Shown here in pieces: positions 25,939-35,292 of a DNA stretch of 64,000 bases (within the stretch, counting starts at the first letter, position 1; each line of letters opens with the position of its first letter). The DNA is from Hyphomicrobiales bacterium (GTDB lineage: Bacteria; Pseudomonadota; Alphaproteobacteria; Rhizobiales; Methylopilaceae), in NCBI GenBank assembly GCA_022842205.1, contig JALHQA010000001.1, forward strand, positions 372,001 to 436,000, in the 5' to 3' direction. A program made the position numbers and the translations under genes. The notes under the pieces are model-generated. The model made no database searches and had not been told where the DNA came from. It was given only the letters and a program-made list of their open reading frames with translations.

Positions 25939-26397
25939 ATGTTGAGTGATCTTCTTGCACCCGGAGCGGTCCTTTCCTCGCTCAAGGTGAACTCCAAGAA
26001 GCAGGCGATCCAGGAGCTCGCGGAAAAAGCCGCGGAGCTGACCGGCCTGCCGGAGCGGGAGATTTTTGAAACACTCCTGCAGCGCGAACGGCTTGGCTCC
26101 ACCGGGGTCGGCAACGGCATTGCAATTCCGCACGGCAAGCTGCCGAAGATCGGCCGCCTGTTTGGCCTGTTCGCCCGGCTGGACCGGCCCATCGACTTCG
26201 ACTCGCTGGATTCCGAGCCGGTCGATCTCGTGTTCCTTCTGCTGGCCCCGGAAGCGGCGGGCGCCGACCATTTGAAGGCGCTGGCGCGGGTGGCCCGAGT
26301 TCTGCGTGACCCGCAAACAGCGGCAAAATTGCGTGCCACGCGCGATGCCACGGCGCTTCACGCACTGTTGACCCAGACGACCGAAAAGGCGGCCTGA
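25939..26397 (+). CDS. ptsN: PTS IIA-like nitrogen-regulatory protein PtsN (IIANtr)
   Basis: This 152-aa EIIA domain of the fructose/mannitol fold has the phosphorylation site His65 in GNGIAIPHGKLP. It is the terminal phospho-acceptor of the nitrogen PTS (PtsP-PtsO-PtsN), which regulates potassium transport, nitrogen and carbon responses rather than sugar uptake. The start at ATG 25939 gives the normal N-terminus MLSDLLAPGAVL. The gene lies 200 bp after rpoN. Confidence 0.96.
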   Translation: MLSDLLAPGAVLSSLKVNSKKQAIQELAEKAAELTGLPEREIFETLLQRERLGSTGVGNGIAIPHGKLPKIGRLFGLFARLDRPIDFDSLDSEPVDLVFLLLAPEAAGADHLKALARVARVLRDPQTAAKLRATRDATALHALLTQTTEKAA

Positions 26398-26455
26398 TCG
26401 CTTTCCCCCATTATAAAAGGGGAAACCATAACCGCTTCAATTTTACGGGTTTTCC

Positions 26456-26481
26456 GGAACAACTTCCCAGATCGCCTCGTT
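26456..26481 (+). promoter_or_regulatory. EcfG-type (general stress sigma factor) promoter for the receiver-only regulator
   Basis: GGAAC (26456-26460), 17 nt, then CGTT (26478-26481) fits the alphaproteobacterial sigma-EcfG consensus. The -10 element is about 54 bp upstream of the regulator start at 26535. The match is by sequence only. Confidence 0.6.
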
Positions 26482-26534
26482 GGCTCTTTGACCGGATCGC
26501 ACGAAAGCCGCGATTTCGCCACAGGAGACAAAAA

Positions 26535-26900
26535 ATGCGAAGCGTTCTTGTCGTGGAGGATGAAGCCCTGATCGCCCTAGATCTGGCGTGCTCGCTTGAG
26601 GCACTGGGCTACAGGGTGCTGGGTCCGGCATCCAGCGGCGAGGACGCTCTGCGTATCGTCGAACGAGAGCGGCCGGATCTCCTTCTGATGGATGTCACCA
26701 TCAAGGGAACGGCGGACGGCATCGACACCGCGATGGCCATTACGGCGGAGCATCCGGCCAAGGTCGTGTTTCTGACCGCGCACAGCGATCCCGTCACGCG
26801 GCGCCGAGCCGCGACACTGAACCCGGCTGCATTTCTGCAGAAGCCGTGGACGGCAAGACAGGTGCAGAAAGTGCTCGCGGACGCTTTTTCGGCGGCCTAG
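26535..26900 (+). CDS. Receiver-only response regulator (CheY-like)
   Basis: This 121-aa single receiver domain has the acidic pair EDE at 8-10, phospho-acceptor Asp53 ([10 protein letters not shown]), Thr in FLTAHSD and Lys in FLQKPW. No output domain is present. The phrase [10 protein letters not shown] after the Asp is typical of the FAT GUY-like and single-domain receivers linked to HWE/HisKA_2 kinases in alphaproteobacteria. A stress-response phosphate relay role is suggested by the EcfG-type promoter, which is inference. Its stop overlaps the convergent macB gene by 4 bp. Confidence 0.92.
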   Translation: MRSVLVVEDEALIALDLACSLEALGYRVLGPASSGEDALRIVERERPDLLLMDVTIKGTADGIDTAMAITAEHPAKVVFLTAHSDPVTRRRAATLNPAAFLQKPWTARQVQKVLADAFSAA

Positions 26901-28864
26901 TCCGACGCGAGCGCCGTCACAGGATCGAGCTTCGCGGCCTTCAGCGCCGGCATGAAGCCGAACACGACACCGGTCATGACCGCACAGCCGAAAGCCGCAG
27001 CCGCCGGCAGGACCGTGAATTTCAACGGCAGCCCGGCAAAGGAAATTGCGAAACCCGCAGCGAAGCCCAGCGCGACGCCCAGCACGCCGCCAAAGGCCGC
27101 GACGACGACCGCTTCCGTCAAAAACTGTTGAAGAATATTCCGAGTCGCGGCGCCGGTCGCCATCCGGATGCCGATCTCCCGGGTTCGCTCGGTCACGCTC
27201 ATCAGCATGATGTTCATGATGCCGATGCCGCCGACGATCAGCGAAATCGAGGCGATCGACGCCAGGAGTATGGACAGTGTCTGCTGCGTCGCGGACATGG
27301 TCTCAATGATCGAGGCCATGTTGCGGATCTGGAAATCTTCCGTCCGGTGCCGCTCGATCAGAAGCTGCTTCACGGCGGCTTCGGTCTGATCAAGCTGCGC
27401 CAGATCATCCACCGCGACCGTGATCGAGCGCACATGGCGCTCGCCGAACAGCCGCAGACCGCCGGTGGTGATCGGCACAAATACCGTATCGTCCTGGTCG
27501 GTGCCGAAACCGGTCGCGCCCTTCGCCGACATGACGCCGATCACCTGGAACGGCACATTGTTGATGATGACGAAACTTCCGAGCGAATCGGCATTGCCGA
27601 ACAGATTGCGCTCGACCGTCTTGCCGAGCACCGCGACCGCGGTTTGCGCGTTGACATCCTCATCGGTGAAGAACGAGCCCCGCTCGACCGGCCAGCTCCG
27701 CACTTCGGGAAGCTCGGGTGCCGTCGCCGTCGCCTGCGTGGCATAGTCACGATTGCCGATGCGTATGGTGACATTGCCCTGCCGTTCCGGCATGGCGGCC
27801 GAAACATTCGGCAACTGGGCAAGCGCGTCGGCATCCTCGGGCACGAGCGTGCGTACGCTCGATCCGGCGGCAAAGCGCTGGTTCGGCGCGCCGGGGCGCA
27901 CAACAAGAAGGTTCGAGCCCATTGAGCCGATGCGTTTCATGACGTCTTCCTGTGCGCCCTCGCCGACCGCCAGCATGGCGACCACGGAGGCGACACCGAT
28001 CATGATGCCGAGCAGCGTCAGTATCGTGCGAAACATGTTGGTCTTCAGCGCGCGGAACGCGATCTTGACCGCCTCGGAGGCTTCGTCGGCCAGCGAGGTC
28101 GACGCCACCGCCGCCGGCGTCATCGGCTCGGCGCGCGCCTCGATGTCCGTGCCGCTGTCGGACACGATTTCGCCGTCGCGGATCTCGATTATGCGGCGAG
28201 CATGTTTGGCGACATCGCGATCGTGGGTGATGAGAATGACGGTGTGGCCGCGCGCCGCTAGACCGCTCAGCAGCGCCATGACCTCGGCGCCGCTCTTGGA
28301 ATCGAGCGCGCCGGTCGGCTCGTCGGCGAGAATGATGCGTCCGCCGTTCATCAGCGCACGGGCAATGGAAACACGCTGCTGCTGACCACCCGACAACTGG
28401 GTCGGACGATGGTCCATACGCTCTTCCAGGCCGAGCGTCTTCAGGAGTTCCGTCGCTCGCGCGTGGCGCGTCGCGGGCTCGATGCCGGCATAGATCGCCG
28501 GAACCTCGACATTCTCGATCGCGGTTGCGGTCGGGATCAGATTGTAGCTCTGGAAAACGAAACCGAAATCGTCGCGCCTCAGCCGTGCGAGTTCGTCGCG
28601 ATCGAGATGCGAAACATCCCTGCCGTCAAAACGGTAGGTACCCCTGCTCGGCCGGTCGAGGCAGCCGAGAATGTTCATGAGGGTGGATTTTCCCGACCCC
28701 GACGCACCCATGATGGCGACGAACTCGCCCGGCATGATCCTCAGCGAGACGCCCTTCAGCACCTCGACCGGAACTTCGCCGCCATAGGTCTTGCCGAGAT
28801 GTTCGATCTCGATGAGCGGTTCGGCCGTTTTCAGTGTACCGAGCCGGAAACCCTGGACGTTCAT
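26897..28864 (-). CDS. macB: MacB-type efflux ABC transporter (ATPase-permease fusion)
   Basis: This 655-aa protein has an N-terminal ATPase (about 15-240) with Walker [10 protein letters not shown], signature [15 protein letters not shown] and Walker [13 protein letters not shown] first membrane helix at about 285-305, a large periplasmic domain and three C-terminal helices ending in the FtsX-like permease domain ([23 protein letters not shown]) follow. It works with the adjacent periplasmic adaptor and an outer-membrane TolC, which is not encoded here. MacAB systems export macrolides, peptides or lipoprotein-like substrates; the substrate here is unknown. It overlaps the adaptor gene by 4 nt. 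Confidence 0.94.
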   Translation of the reverse strand: MNVQGFRLGTLKTAEPLIEIEHLGKTYGGEVPVEVLKGVSLRIMPGEFVAIMGASGSGKSTLMNILGCLDRPSRGTYRFDGRDVSHLDRDELARLRRDDFGFVFQSYNLIPTATAIENVEVPAIYAGIEPATRHARATELLKTLGLEERMDHRPTQLSGGQQQRVSIARALMNGGRIILADEPTGALDSKSGAEVMALLSGLAARGHTVILITHDRDVAKHARRIIEIRDGEIVSDSGTDIEARAEPMTPAAVASTSLADEASEAVKIAFRALKTNMFRTILTLLGIMIGVASVVAMLAVGEGAQEDVMKRIGSMGSNLLVVRPGAPNQRFAAGSSVRTLVPEDADALAQLPNVSAAMPERQGNVTIRIGNRDYATQATATAPELPEVRSWPVERGSFFTDEDVNAQTAVAVLGKTVERNLFGNADSLGSFVIINNVPFQVIGVMSAKGATGFGTDQDDTVFVPITTGGLRLFGERHVRSITVAVDDLAQLDQTEAAVKQLLIERHRTEDFQIRNMASIIETMSATQQTLSILLASIASISLIVGGIGIMNIMLMSVTERTREIGIRMATGAATRNILQQFLTEAVVVAAFGGVLGVALGFAAGFAISFAGLPLKFTVLPAAAAFGCAVMTGVVFGFMPALKAAKLDPVTALASD

Positions 28865-30084
28865 CGGAGGCGCAGGCCCATGCTGCGCTGGCCGCGGCGC
28901 GTGCCACCCGCGGAGGATTCGGAGGCCGCGGGCAGAACAACCACATCGCCCTCCTCAAGCCCGGACTTCACCTCGGCGAGCACGCGTGTGCGCACGCCGA
29001 TCTCCACCTTGCGTTCCTCAGTTCCAAATGCCGTCTTCACATCGGCTGAATAGTCCTCGCTTCCCGGCCGCGACTCCTGCAATGCGGCGACTGGTACGGT
29101 CAGCACGTCGCGCGCCTCGGCGACGACGAAGAAGACCTGGGCGCTCATCTGCGTCATCAACTCGCCCGACGCGTTGTCGACATCGAACAGCGCCGTGTAA
29201 AGCACGACATTGTTGACGACTTCCGGGGTCGGCAAGACCTGCCGCAGGGTGCCTTCCCAGCGCCTGTTGCCGGAGCCGAGCGTCGTGAACTCGGCCTTCA
29301 TGCCGAGCTTGAGCTTCGGCACGTCGGCCTCGGCAACCTGCGTCCATACCGTCATTTTCGACAGGTCGGCGACGCGCATCATGATCGGCGCGGACTGGTT
29401 CGTATTGAGGGTCTGGCCTTCGCGGACATCGATGGAGACCACCGTGCCGTTCATTGGCGCATAGATCTTGGTGTAGCCGAGCGTTGCCTCATCGCCTTTC
29501 AGCGTGGACTGTGTCTGCGCGATCTGCGCTTTCAGCATCTCGACCTGCGCTTCGGCCGAACGTGCCGCGGCTTCCGCGGACTCGAACGTCGTTTCCGACA
29601 CGGAGCGCGTGGCGACCAGCTTCCGCTGACGTTCCAGCGTCTGGCCGGCGAGATCGCGCTGCGCTTCCTTATCGAGAAGCTGCGCCTTCTGGCTGGCGAG
29701 CGAGGCACGGCCTGCCTCGACCTTGGCATTGAGCACCACCGGATCGATCTCGGCCAGAAGATCGCCTTTCTTTACTTCCTGGCCGATCTCGACATGGATC
29801 GTCTTGAGCTGTCCGGACACCTGGGCGCCGAGATCGACATATTCGCGCGGCTGAAGGTTGCCGAGAGCCGAGACGGTTTCCAGCACATCGCCGCGCTGGA
29901 CCGTCGCGGTCTGCACCGGGGCGGCGCTCGTGCCCGGCGACGCGAATTGCCAATACGCAACAGCCGCCACACCCAGCACCGCGGCGGCAATGGCAATCGT
30001 CAGCCAGCGCGGACGTACCGGCTTGCCGGCGGGTGTGGTATCTGACTCTGCGGGACGGACCCGGGTCGCGGTCGTGTTGTTCAA
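28861..30084 (-). CDS. macA: MacA-type periplasmic adaptor (RND/HlyD family)
   Basis: The protein (407 aa from this start) has an N-terminal membrane segment ([19 protein letters not shown]) and a biotinyl-lipoyl half ([27 protein letters not shown]). A long alpha-helical hairpin rich in Ala/Gln/Glu (about residues 120-205), the second lipoyl half ([21 protein letters not shown]) and beta-barrel domains complete it. It links MacB to an outer-membrane channel. The start is uncertain: TTG 30084 has GGAG 5 nt upstream, while ATG 30153 and a longer frame to 30222 lack good sites. It is the first gene of the macA-macB pair and is divergent from the lytic transglycosylase gene. Confidence 0.9.
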   Translation of the reverse strand: MNNTTATRVRPAESDTTPAGKPVRPRWLTIAIAAAVLGVAAVAYWQFASPGTSAAPVQTATVQRGDVLETVSALGNLQPREYVDLGAQVSGQLKTIHVEIGQEVKKGDLLAEIDPVVLNAKVEAGRASLASQKAQLLDKEAQRDLAGQTLERQRKLVATRSVSETTFESAEAAARSAEAQVEMLKAQIAQTQSTLKGDEATLGYTKIYAPMNGTVVSIDVREGQTLNTNQSAPIMMRVADLSKMTVWTQVAEADVPKLKLGMKAEFTTLGSGNRRWEGTLRQVLPTPEVVNNVVLYTALFDVDNASGELMTQMSAQVFFVVAEARDVLTVPVAALQESRPGSEDYSADVKTAFGTEERKVEIGVRTRVLAEVKSGLEEGDVVVLPAASESSAGGTRRGQRSMGLRLR

Positions 30085-30231
30085 AGGCACTCCAAGCGTA
30101 ATGTTCTTGCTAGAAATCGGCCCGGCGGGCTGAACATTAGCTGAACGCCGCATCGCATCCGGATTAACTTTTGGCAATCTGGCCGCTGCTTGAGAACGGA
30201 TTCTGCCACACTCGGGAAGCATTATAGGACC

Positions 30232-30849
30232 ATGCGCTGTCTCACCGCCGCCCTTGTCCTGGTTCTCGCTGCTCCCCCTGCGCTTGCCGATCCGGCCGAT
30301 CCGGTGGCGCTCCGCGTCATGGTCCGGACGGAGGCGGCGAAACGCGGGCTGCCGCCGGAAATCGCCGATGCCGTGGCGACCGTGGAAAGCGGTTACCGGG
30401 CGAGCGCCATCGGCGCTGTCGGCGAGATCGGCCTGATGCAGGTGCTACCCTCGACGGCCCGGATGCTCGGCTTCGCCGGCACAAACCGCGAGTTGGCCAC
30501 GCCCGAAATCAATATCCGCTATGGCGTCGATTATCTTCATTCAGCGTGGCGGCTGGCCGGCGAGGACCTCTGCACCACGGTGATGAAATACCGCGCGGGA
30601 CATGGCGAGAGCCGCTTCTCGCACAAATCGGTGGCCTATTGCCGGCGCGTGCGGACGGTGCTTGCCGAGCAGGGCTATCCGGTCCGCGGGAAGCTGCCTG
30701 TCGCGACGTTCGGAGGTCCAGCGCCCGTGGTGGCGTCAGGAGGCGGGAAGAAGCGCGCGCGCAGCGCCGTCAACTGGTCGGCCTACGACCGGCGCATCAA
30801 GGCAATTCAATCGCGGGTAACGGACGCCAGCCTGACGATCATGCGCTGA
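30232..30849 (+). CDS. Lytic transglycosylase, SLT-domain, exported
   Basis: This 205-aa protein has a signal peptide (CLTAALVLVLAAPPALA). The SLT/lysozyme-like domain has catalytic Glu in VATVESGYRASAIG, then the family signature GEIGLMQVLPSTARMLGF and later GVDYLHSAWRL. It cleaves the MurNAc-GlcNAc bond in peptidoglycan with formation of anhydro-MurNAc, in the periplasm. The C-terminal 50 residues are basic and probably flexible. Its 3' end overlaps the convergent pxpA gene by 11 bp. Confidence 0.92.
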   Translation: MRCLTAALVLVLAAPPALADPADPVALRVMVRTEAAKRGLPPEIADAVATVESGYRASAIGAVGEIGLMQVLPSTARMLGFAGTNRELATPEINIRYGVDYLHSAWRLAGEDLCTTVMKYRAGHGESRFSHKSVAYCRRVRTVLAEQGYPVRGKLPVATFGGPAPVVASGGGKKRARSAVNWSAYDRRIKAIQSRVTDASLTIMR

Positions 30850-31642
30850 CGCGCTCCGTTCCGCCGCGCCGGGCCGGCGGCGAACGGCCGATTACGCGCG
30901 ACAGATCCGCGACCTGCGCGCCGGCATCCTCGACCGCACGCCGGATGGCCCGCGCGGTCATGACAGCCGTCGGCTCGTCTCCATGTACACACAGCGAGTC
31001 GAACCCGATCGGCAGCACCTTGCCGGAGACGGAGATAACCGTGCCGTCGCCGATCATGCGCTTGACGCGCTCGGCGACATCTTCCGGGCTGGTGATGACG
31101 GACAGCGGCAGCGTGCGATCCAGAAGCAGACCGTCGTCGGTGTAGTGACGGTCCGGAAACGCCTCGGCCACGAAGGCAAGCCCGAGCTTGTCGGCGGCCG
31201 TGCGCATGGCGGAGCCCCCGAAGCCCAGATAGATCATTCCCGGATCGGCCGACTTGATGGCCCGGCCTATCGCCAGCGCATGGGCCTCGTCGACCGTGGC
31301 GATGTTATAGAGCGCCCCATGGGGCTTTACATGTTTCAGCTCAACGCCGGATTCGGCGGCGGACTCGGCCAGAAGGCCGATCTGGTAGGCGACGAGCGAT
31401 TCCAGCTCGTCCATGCTGATGCGCATGACGGTGCGGCCGAAATTGCCGAGATCGTCGAAACTGGGATGGGCGCCGACGGCCACGCGATTCTGGCCGGCAA
31501 GACGGCTGACATTGCGCATTGTGCGCGCATCGCCAGCATGAAAGCCGCAGGCAACGTTTGCGCTGGACACCACGCCAAGCAGGGCCTCATCGGTGCCGTA
31601 GCCTTCACCGAGATCGGCATTGATGTCGATAACGCGCACCAT
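30839..31642 (-). CDS. pxpA: 5-oxoprolinase subunit PxpA (LamB/YcsF family)
   Basis: This 267-aa protein starts with the family hallmark DINADLGEGYG and contains SSANVACGFHAGD and VKPHGALYN. With PxpB and PxpC it hydrolyses 5-oxoproline (pyroglutamate) to glutamate using ATP. ATG 31642 is chosen because AAGGA lies 8 nt upstream; an in-frame GTG is at 31657. Unusually, pxpA is transcribed divergently from pxpBC, with a 71-bp spacer likely to hold both promoters (an AT-rich TATATAG lies in it). Confidence 0.95.
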   Translation of the reverse strand: MVRVIDINADLGEGYGTDEALLGVVSSANVACGFHAGDARTMRNVSRLAGQNRVAVGAHPSFDDLGNFGRTVMRISMDELESLVAYQIGLLAESAAESGVELKHVKPHGALYNIATVDEAHALAIGRAIKSADPGMIYLGFGGSAMRTAADKLGLAFVAEAFPDRHYTDDGLLLDRTLPLSVITSPEDVAERVKRMIGDGTVISVSGKVLPIGFDSLCVHGDEPTAVMTARAIRRAVEDAGAQVADLSRVIGRSPPARRGGTERVSA

Positions 31643-31713
31643 GATCGTGTCCTTCACGATCTATCAGCAGACTTAATGAACTATATAGGGCGTGCGCCGC
31701 GCGGATAGAGCAA

Positions 31714-32415
31714 ATGCAGGCCCAGACCAAAATAATTCACGCAGCATCCATACATTCGCTCGGCGACACCGCCGTGACCGTGGAATTTGGAGATGGCATC
31801 GACCGCGCACTGAGCAGCCGGGTCTTTGCGGCACGCGCGGCGATCGCCGCGGCCCACATTCCCGGCATCCGCGAAACCGTACCGACCTTCCGCGCACTCG
31901 CGGTTCACTTCGACCCCGACAAAATAAGGCAGGAACAGCTGATCGCGGCGCTGGGCGACGTCGAACTGCCGTCTCGTCCCGATACCAGCCCCGGGACAAC
32001 ATGGCAGGTGCCGGTGCTGTACGATGGCCCCGACCTTGCGGACATCGCGCGAGCGTCGGGAATGTCGCCGGAGGAAGCCGCCGCGCTGCATGCGTCCGCC
32101 GGTTACCATGTCTACATGCTCGGCTTTCTGCCGGGCTTTGCCTATCTCGGCGATCTTCCGGAAAAACTGCGCCTCCCCCGGCTGAAAGAGCCGCGTACGC
32201 GTGTGCCGAAAGGCTCCGTCGCAATCGCCGATCAACTGACCGCGATTTATCCGTCGCAATCGCCGGGCGGATGGCGATTGATCGGCCGAACGCCGCTGGC
32301 CTTGTTCGATCACAGGCGAAACCCGCCGAGCCTCTTTCAGCCGGGCGATGACATACGTTTCCATGCAATCGGACCGGATGAGTTCGACCATCTCTCGAGG
32401 GAGGCGGGGACATGA
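31714..32415 (+). CDS. pxpB: 5-oxoprolinase subunit PxpB (allophanate hydrolase subunit 1 family)
   Basis: This 233-aa protein has the KipI/AHS1 signature HVYMLGFLPGFAYLGDLP and the C-terminal GGWRLIGRTPLALFD. It forms the ATP-dependent 5-oxoprolinase with PxpA and PxpC; the old B. subtilis name KipI reflects inhibition of a kinase, which is not implied here. ATGA overlap with pxpC indicates co-translation. Confidence 0.95.
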   Translation: MQAQTKIIHAASIHSLGDTAVTVEFGDGIDRALSSRVFAARAAIAAAHIPGIRETVPTFRALAVHFDPDKIRQEQLIAALGDVELPSRPDTSPGTTWQVPVLYDGPDLADIARASGMSPEEAAALHASAGYHVYMLGFLPGFAYLGDLPEKLRLPRLKEPRTRVPKGSVAIADQLTAIYPSQSPGGWRLIGRTPLALFDHRRNPPSLFQPGDDIRFHAIGPDEFDHLSREAGT

Positions 32416-33374
32416 GCGGCTTCACGGTCCTTGACGGCGGGCTGCAGACAACGATCCAGGATGTGGGCCGCGCGGGCCTGCTGGCACTCGGGGTCCCGCG
32501 CTCGGGGGCGCTGGATGCGCTGAGCTATCGCCTCGCCAATCGCATTGCCGGAAATCCGCCGGGAACGGCGGTTCTGGAACTGCGCTCCCCCGGCCCCACG
32601 CTGCGGGTGGATGCGGAAAACGCGCGGATCGCGCTGACCGGCACCGCCGCGCTGACAATCGAGCGAAATGGCGATGCGCAGGAGTGGCAGGCCTGGCGCG
32701 CGATCGACCTCGACCAGGGCGACATCATCCGCGTGGCGGGGTTTTCCGACACCGCGGTCGCCTATCTCGCAGTGGCAGGCGGCTTCGAATTGCCGGAGGT
32801 GTTCGGATCACGCGCCACATTCCTGCGCGGCGGGTTCGGCGGATTCGAAGGACGGGCGCTGAAAGAAGGCGATTTTCTGAGGCTCGCCGCGCCCCATATT
32901 CCGGACACGCCCTGCCTGACCCTGCCGGCGGCTCCGCGATTCGTGACTTCTCCGGTTTTGCGGGCGATACCCGGCCCGCAGGCGGATTATTTTACCGTCG
33001 CCGCACAGACGGCTTTTTTCGAGAGGCCCTTCACCGTGACGCGCGATCTCGACCGGATGGGCATGCGCATCGAAGGTCCGGAGCTGGAACATGCAAAAAC
33101 CGGCGATTTCGCCTCCGACGCCACGGTTCCGGGCGCGGTGCAGGTTCCAGGGGCGACGCGGCCGATACTTTTGCTGAACGACTGTCAGACGACTGGCGGC
33201 TATCCGAAGATCGCGGTGGTGATCTCGGCGGACCTGCCGAGCGCCGGGCGGCTGATGCCGGGCGCCGAAATAAGATTCAGGAAAGTCGGGATCACGGAAG
33301 CGGAGGAGGCACGGGCGGAAGGCGAGCACGCCTATCGGAGCCTCGCCAACACGCTGATTGCGGTGCGCGGCTAG
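32412..33374 (+). CDS. pxpC: 5-oxoprolinase subunit PxpC (allophanate hydrolase subunit 2 family)
   Basis: This 320-aa protein has the AHS2 signatures TIQDVGRAGLLALGVPRSGALD near the N-terminus, RDLDRMGMRIEGP, and LLNDCQTTGGYPKIAVVISADLP near the C-terminus. It completes the PxpABC enzyme. The stop overlaps the stop of the convergent receiver gene by 4 bp. Confidence 0.95.
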   Translation: MSGFTVLDGGLQTTIQDVGRAGLLALGVPRSGALDALSYRLANRIAGNPPGTAVLELRSPGPTLRVDAENARIALTGTAALTIERNGDAQEWQAWRAIDLDQGDIIRVAGFSDTAVAYLAVAGGFELPEVFGSRATFLRGGFGGFEGRALKEGDFLRLAAPHIPDTPCLTLPAAPRFVTSPVLRAIPGPQADYFTVAAQTAFFERPFTVTRDLDRMGMRIEGPELEHAKTGDFASDATVPGAVQVPGATRPILLLNDCQTTGGYPKIAVVISADLPSAGRLMPGAEIRFRKVGITEAEEARAEGEHAYRSLANTLIAVRG

Positions 33375-33754
33375 GCCAGCCGGGAGAAAACGTTCTCGAT
33401 TTCGCTGAGGCCGAACGGCTTGCGGAGGAAGGCCTGTGCCCCGGACTCTTCGGCCTGGAGAAAGGTCTGGCCGTCGCGATGACCGGTAATGACCACAGCC
33501 CGGGCACCGTATTTTTCCGCTTCCCGGACGACCTTGAGACCGTCACCGCCGCGCACAAGGTGGATGTCGGTAACGATCAGATCGGGCCGCTCTGTGGCGA
33601 CGAGGTGCATCGCCTCGGCCTCCTCTGCAACAATGCCGACCACCTCGTGGCCAAGCCTCTCGAAAATGCTCTCGAGATGAAGGCCAACAATAAACTCATC
33701 TTCTACAATGAGAATCCGCCATTTCGGCTTGTTGCCGACCATGCTAGCAGCCAT
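33371..33754 (-). CDS. Receiver-only response regulator (CheY-like)
   Basis: This 127-aa single receiver domain has acidic residues EDE at 18-20, phospho-acceptor Asp63 (LIVTDIHLVRGGDG), Thr in VITGHRD and Lys in FLRKPFGLSE. There is no output domain. ATG 33754 has GGAG about 9 nt upstream. A perfect EcfG-type promoter lies about 40 bp upstream. Together with the other receiver at 26535 this points to a general-stress phosphorelay, in which single-domain receivers act as phosphate sinks or relays; this is inference. Confidence 0.9.
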   Translation of the reverse strand: MAASMVGNKPKWRILIVEDEFIVGLHLESIFERLGHEVVGIVAEEAEAMHLVATERPDLIVTDIHLVRGGDGLKVVREAEKYGARAVVITGHRDGQTFLQAEESGAQAFLRKPFGLSEIENVFSRLA

Positions 33755-33791
33755 GTCTTGGAACTCCACAACCCCCGGAATACGACACCTC

Positions 33792-33816
33792 AACGACAAA
33801 ACCCGCTTCGGGTTCC
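33792..33816 (-). promoter_or_regulatory. EcfG-type promoter upstream of the receiver-only regulator
   Basis: On the minus strand, GGAAC (33816-33812), 16 nt, then CGTT (33795-33792), an exact match to the sigma-EcfG consensus with its preferred spacing. The expected 5' leader is about 30 nt. Confidence 0.65.
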
Positions 33817-33865
33817 ATCCCTTGCGATATGAACCCGGTCTCACGCTAAGTTTGGTGCGAAAAGG

Positions 33866-34486
33866 ATGAACGCGGTGGCGGACACTCCGAAGACGATCGG
33901 GGCCCTTCTGGCCGGCGGCCTGGCGCGGCGGATGGGCGGCGGCGACAAGCCGCTGGTCAGGATCGGCGGGGTCACCATCCTCGACCGGGTGATCGGTATT
34001 CTTCGGCCCCAATGCGAGGAACTGATCCTCAACGCCAATGGCGATCCCGAACGCTTCGCGCAGACGGGCCTGCCAGTCGTGGCCGACAGCATCCCCGATT
34101 TTGCCGGTCCGCTGGCTGGCGTCCTGGCCGCGCTCGACTGGGCGGCGGGGCACCGGCCGGACGCCGAATGGGTGGTGACGGCGGCGGCCGACACCCCTTT
34201 CCTTCCGGACGATTTCGTCGCCCGCCTCCACGAAGCCAGGATCCGGGCAGGCGTGCCACTGGCGCAGGCCGAAACCAATGGTCGCACCCACCCGGTCAAT
34301 GCGCTTTGGAATGTCGGCCTCCGGGAGGATCTGCGCAGTTCGCTCGAAGGCGGCCAGCGCAAGATCGACGCCTGGACCGCCCGGCACGGCATCGCCTCCG
34401 CCGTCTGGCCCGGTGCACCGCTCGACCCGTTCTTCAACGTCAATACGCCTGAGGATGCCGCGGAGGCGGAACGCCTTCTCGGCTGA
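33866..34486 (+). CDS. mobA: Molybdenum cofactor guanylyltransferase MobA
   Basis: This 206-aa protein has the nucleotidyltransferase signature GALLAGGLARRMGGGDKPL (GGxxxRMGxxK type) and the later DTPFLPDDF and FFNVNTPEDAAEAE. It attaches GMP to molybdopterin to give the guanine dinucleotide cofactor used by DMSO-reductase-family enzymes. mobB lies downstream in the opposite direction, separated by a terminator, rather than in the same operon. Confidence 0.95.
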   Translation: MNAVADTPKTIGALLAGGLARRMGGGDKPLVRIGGVTILDRVIGILRPQCEELILNANGDPERFAQTGLPVVADSIPDFAGPLAGVLAALDWAAGHRPDAEWVVTAAADTPFLPDDFVARLHEARIRAGVPLAQAETNGRTHPVNALWNVGLREDLRSSLEGGQRKIDAWTARHGIASAVWPGAPLDPFFNVNTPEDAAEAERLLG

Positions 34487-34574
34487 ACCAAAACCTCGGC
34501 CGGCGCGACACAAGCCCGGGCACGGCTCCCTTCGCCGCGAGACTCCTCCGGAGGAAACGACGGGATCGTGCCTC

Positions 34575-34604
34575 CCCGGCCGCGTCCGCACAGGCGCGGC
34601 CGGG
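34575..34604. terminator. Terminator hairpin between convergent mobA and mobB
   Basis: Perfect 10-bp stem CCCGGCCGCG/CGCGGCCGGG with a 10-nt loop, followed by TGCTTTATTT on the plus strand. Confidence 0.85.
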
Positions 34605-34608
34605 TGCT

Positions 34609-35121
34609 TTATTTCAAGACCGCGGCGCGCGCGAGAACGATATCGGCGATGGCCGTGGAATCGTTGAGATCAACGACCGGCACAGGGACGCCGTCCAGCT
34701 TCTCATCGGCAGCGACGGCAACGATGGCCGGATCGTCGGGGTAGAGGAAGGACTTGCCGTTGGCGCGGCGCCAGACCTCGATCTTGGGGTGCCGGTCGCG
34801 CTTGAAGCCCTCGACGATGACGAGATCGACCGGCGACAGCCGCGTGAGCAGTTCTCCCAGCGTCGGTTCGGGAGCCCCCCGCAGTTCGTGCATCAGCGCA
34901 AAACGGTTGCCGCTCGAGACGAGAACCTCGGTTGCGCCGGCCTGGCGGTGGACCCAGCTGTCCTTGCCCGGGCGATCAACATCAAAATTATGGTGGGCGT
35001 GTTTGAGCGTCGAGACGCGCAGGCCGCGCCTCACAAGCTCGGGGATGAGCTTTTCGAGCAGCGTGGTCTTCCCAGCGCCGCTCCATCCCGCCAATCCGAT
35101 CAGACGCATGTTCCCGCTCAT
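34609..35121 (-). CDS. mobB: Molybdopterin-guanine dinucleotide biosynthesis protein MobB
   Basis: This 170-aa P-loop GTPase has Walker A GWSGAGKTTLL, followed by STLKHAHHNFDVDRPGKDSW and the conserved GATEVLVSS. The C-terminal half contains IVEGFKRDRHPKIEVWR. It assists MobA in Moco maturation. ATG 35121 is used; ATG 35109 is an alternative. It is convergent with mobA. Confidence 0.94.
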   Translation of the reverse strand: MSGNMRLIGLAGWSGAGKTTLLEKLIPELVRRGLRVSTLKHAHHNFDVDRPGKDSWVHRQAGATEVLVSSGNRFALMHELRGAPEPTLGELLTRLSPVDLVIVEGFKRDRHPKIEVWRRANGKSFLYPDDPAIVAVAADEKLDGVPVPVVDLNDSTAIADIVLARAAVLK

Positions 35122-35292
35122 GGCGCCGTAACTTATTGGCCTTAAACGCGTGCCGCCAGAGCCAAGGCGTCGCCTCCACCACCGCGCGCGGTTACCAAGA
35201 GTCTCCGCCACGCTAAATATCTTATAGATTTTGTAGAATACTTCTCAACACGAATGCTATATGTGGACTACCTCTCCGGAGCCTGAGAACAG
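35122..35292. other. AT-rich intergenic promoter region upstream of cysJ
   Basis: The spacer between mobB and cysJ contains a distinctly AT-rich segment (about 35213-35262, including TATCTTATAG and TGCTATATG), unlike the GC-rich surroundings. It likely holds the cysJI promoter and possibly the divergent mobB promoter. No specific operator could be assigned. Confidence 0.45.

Noticed and set aside
26402-26425. TTTCCCC/GGGGAAA hairpin after ptsN as a terminator
   Set aside because: Short stem, long loop and no T-tract after it; weak evidence.
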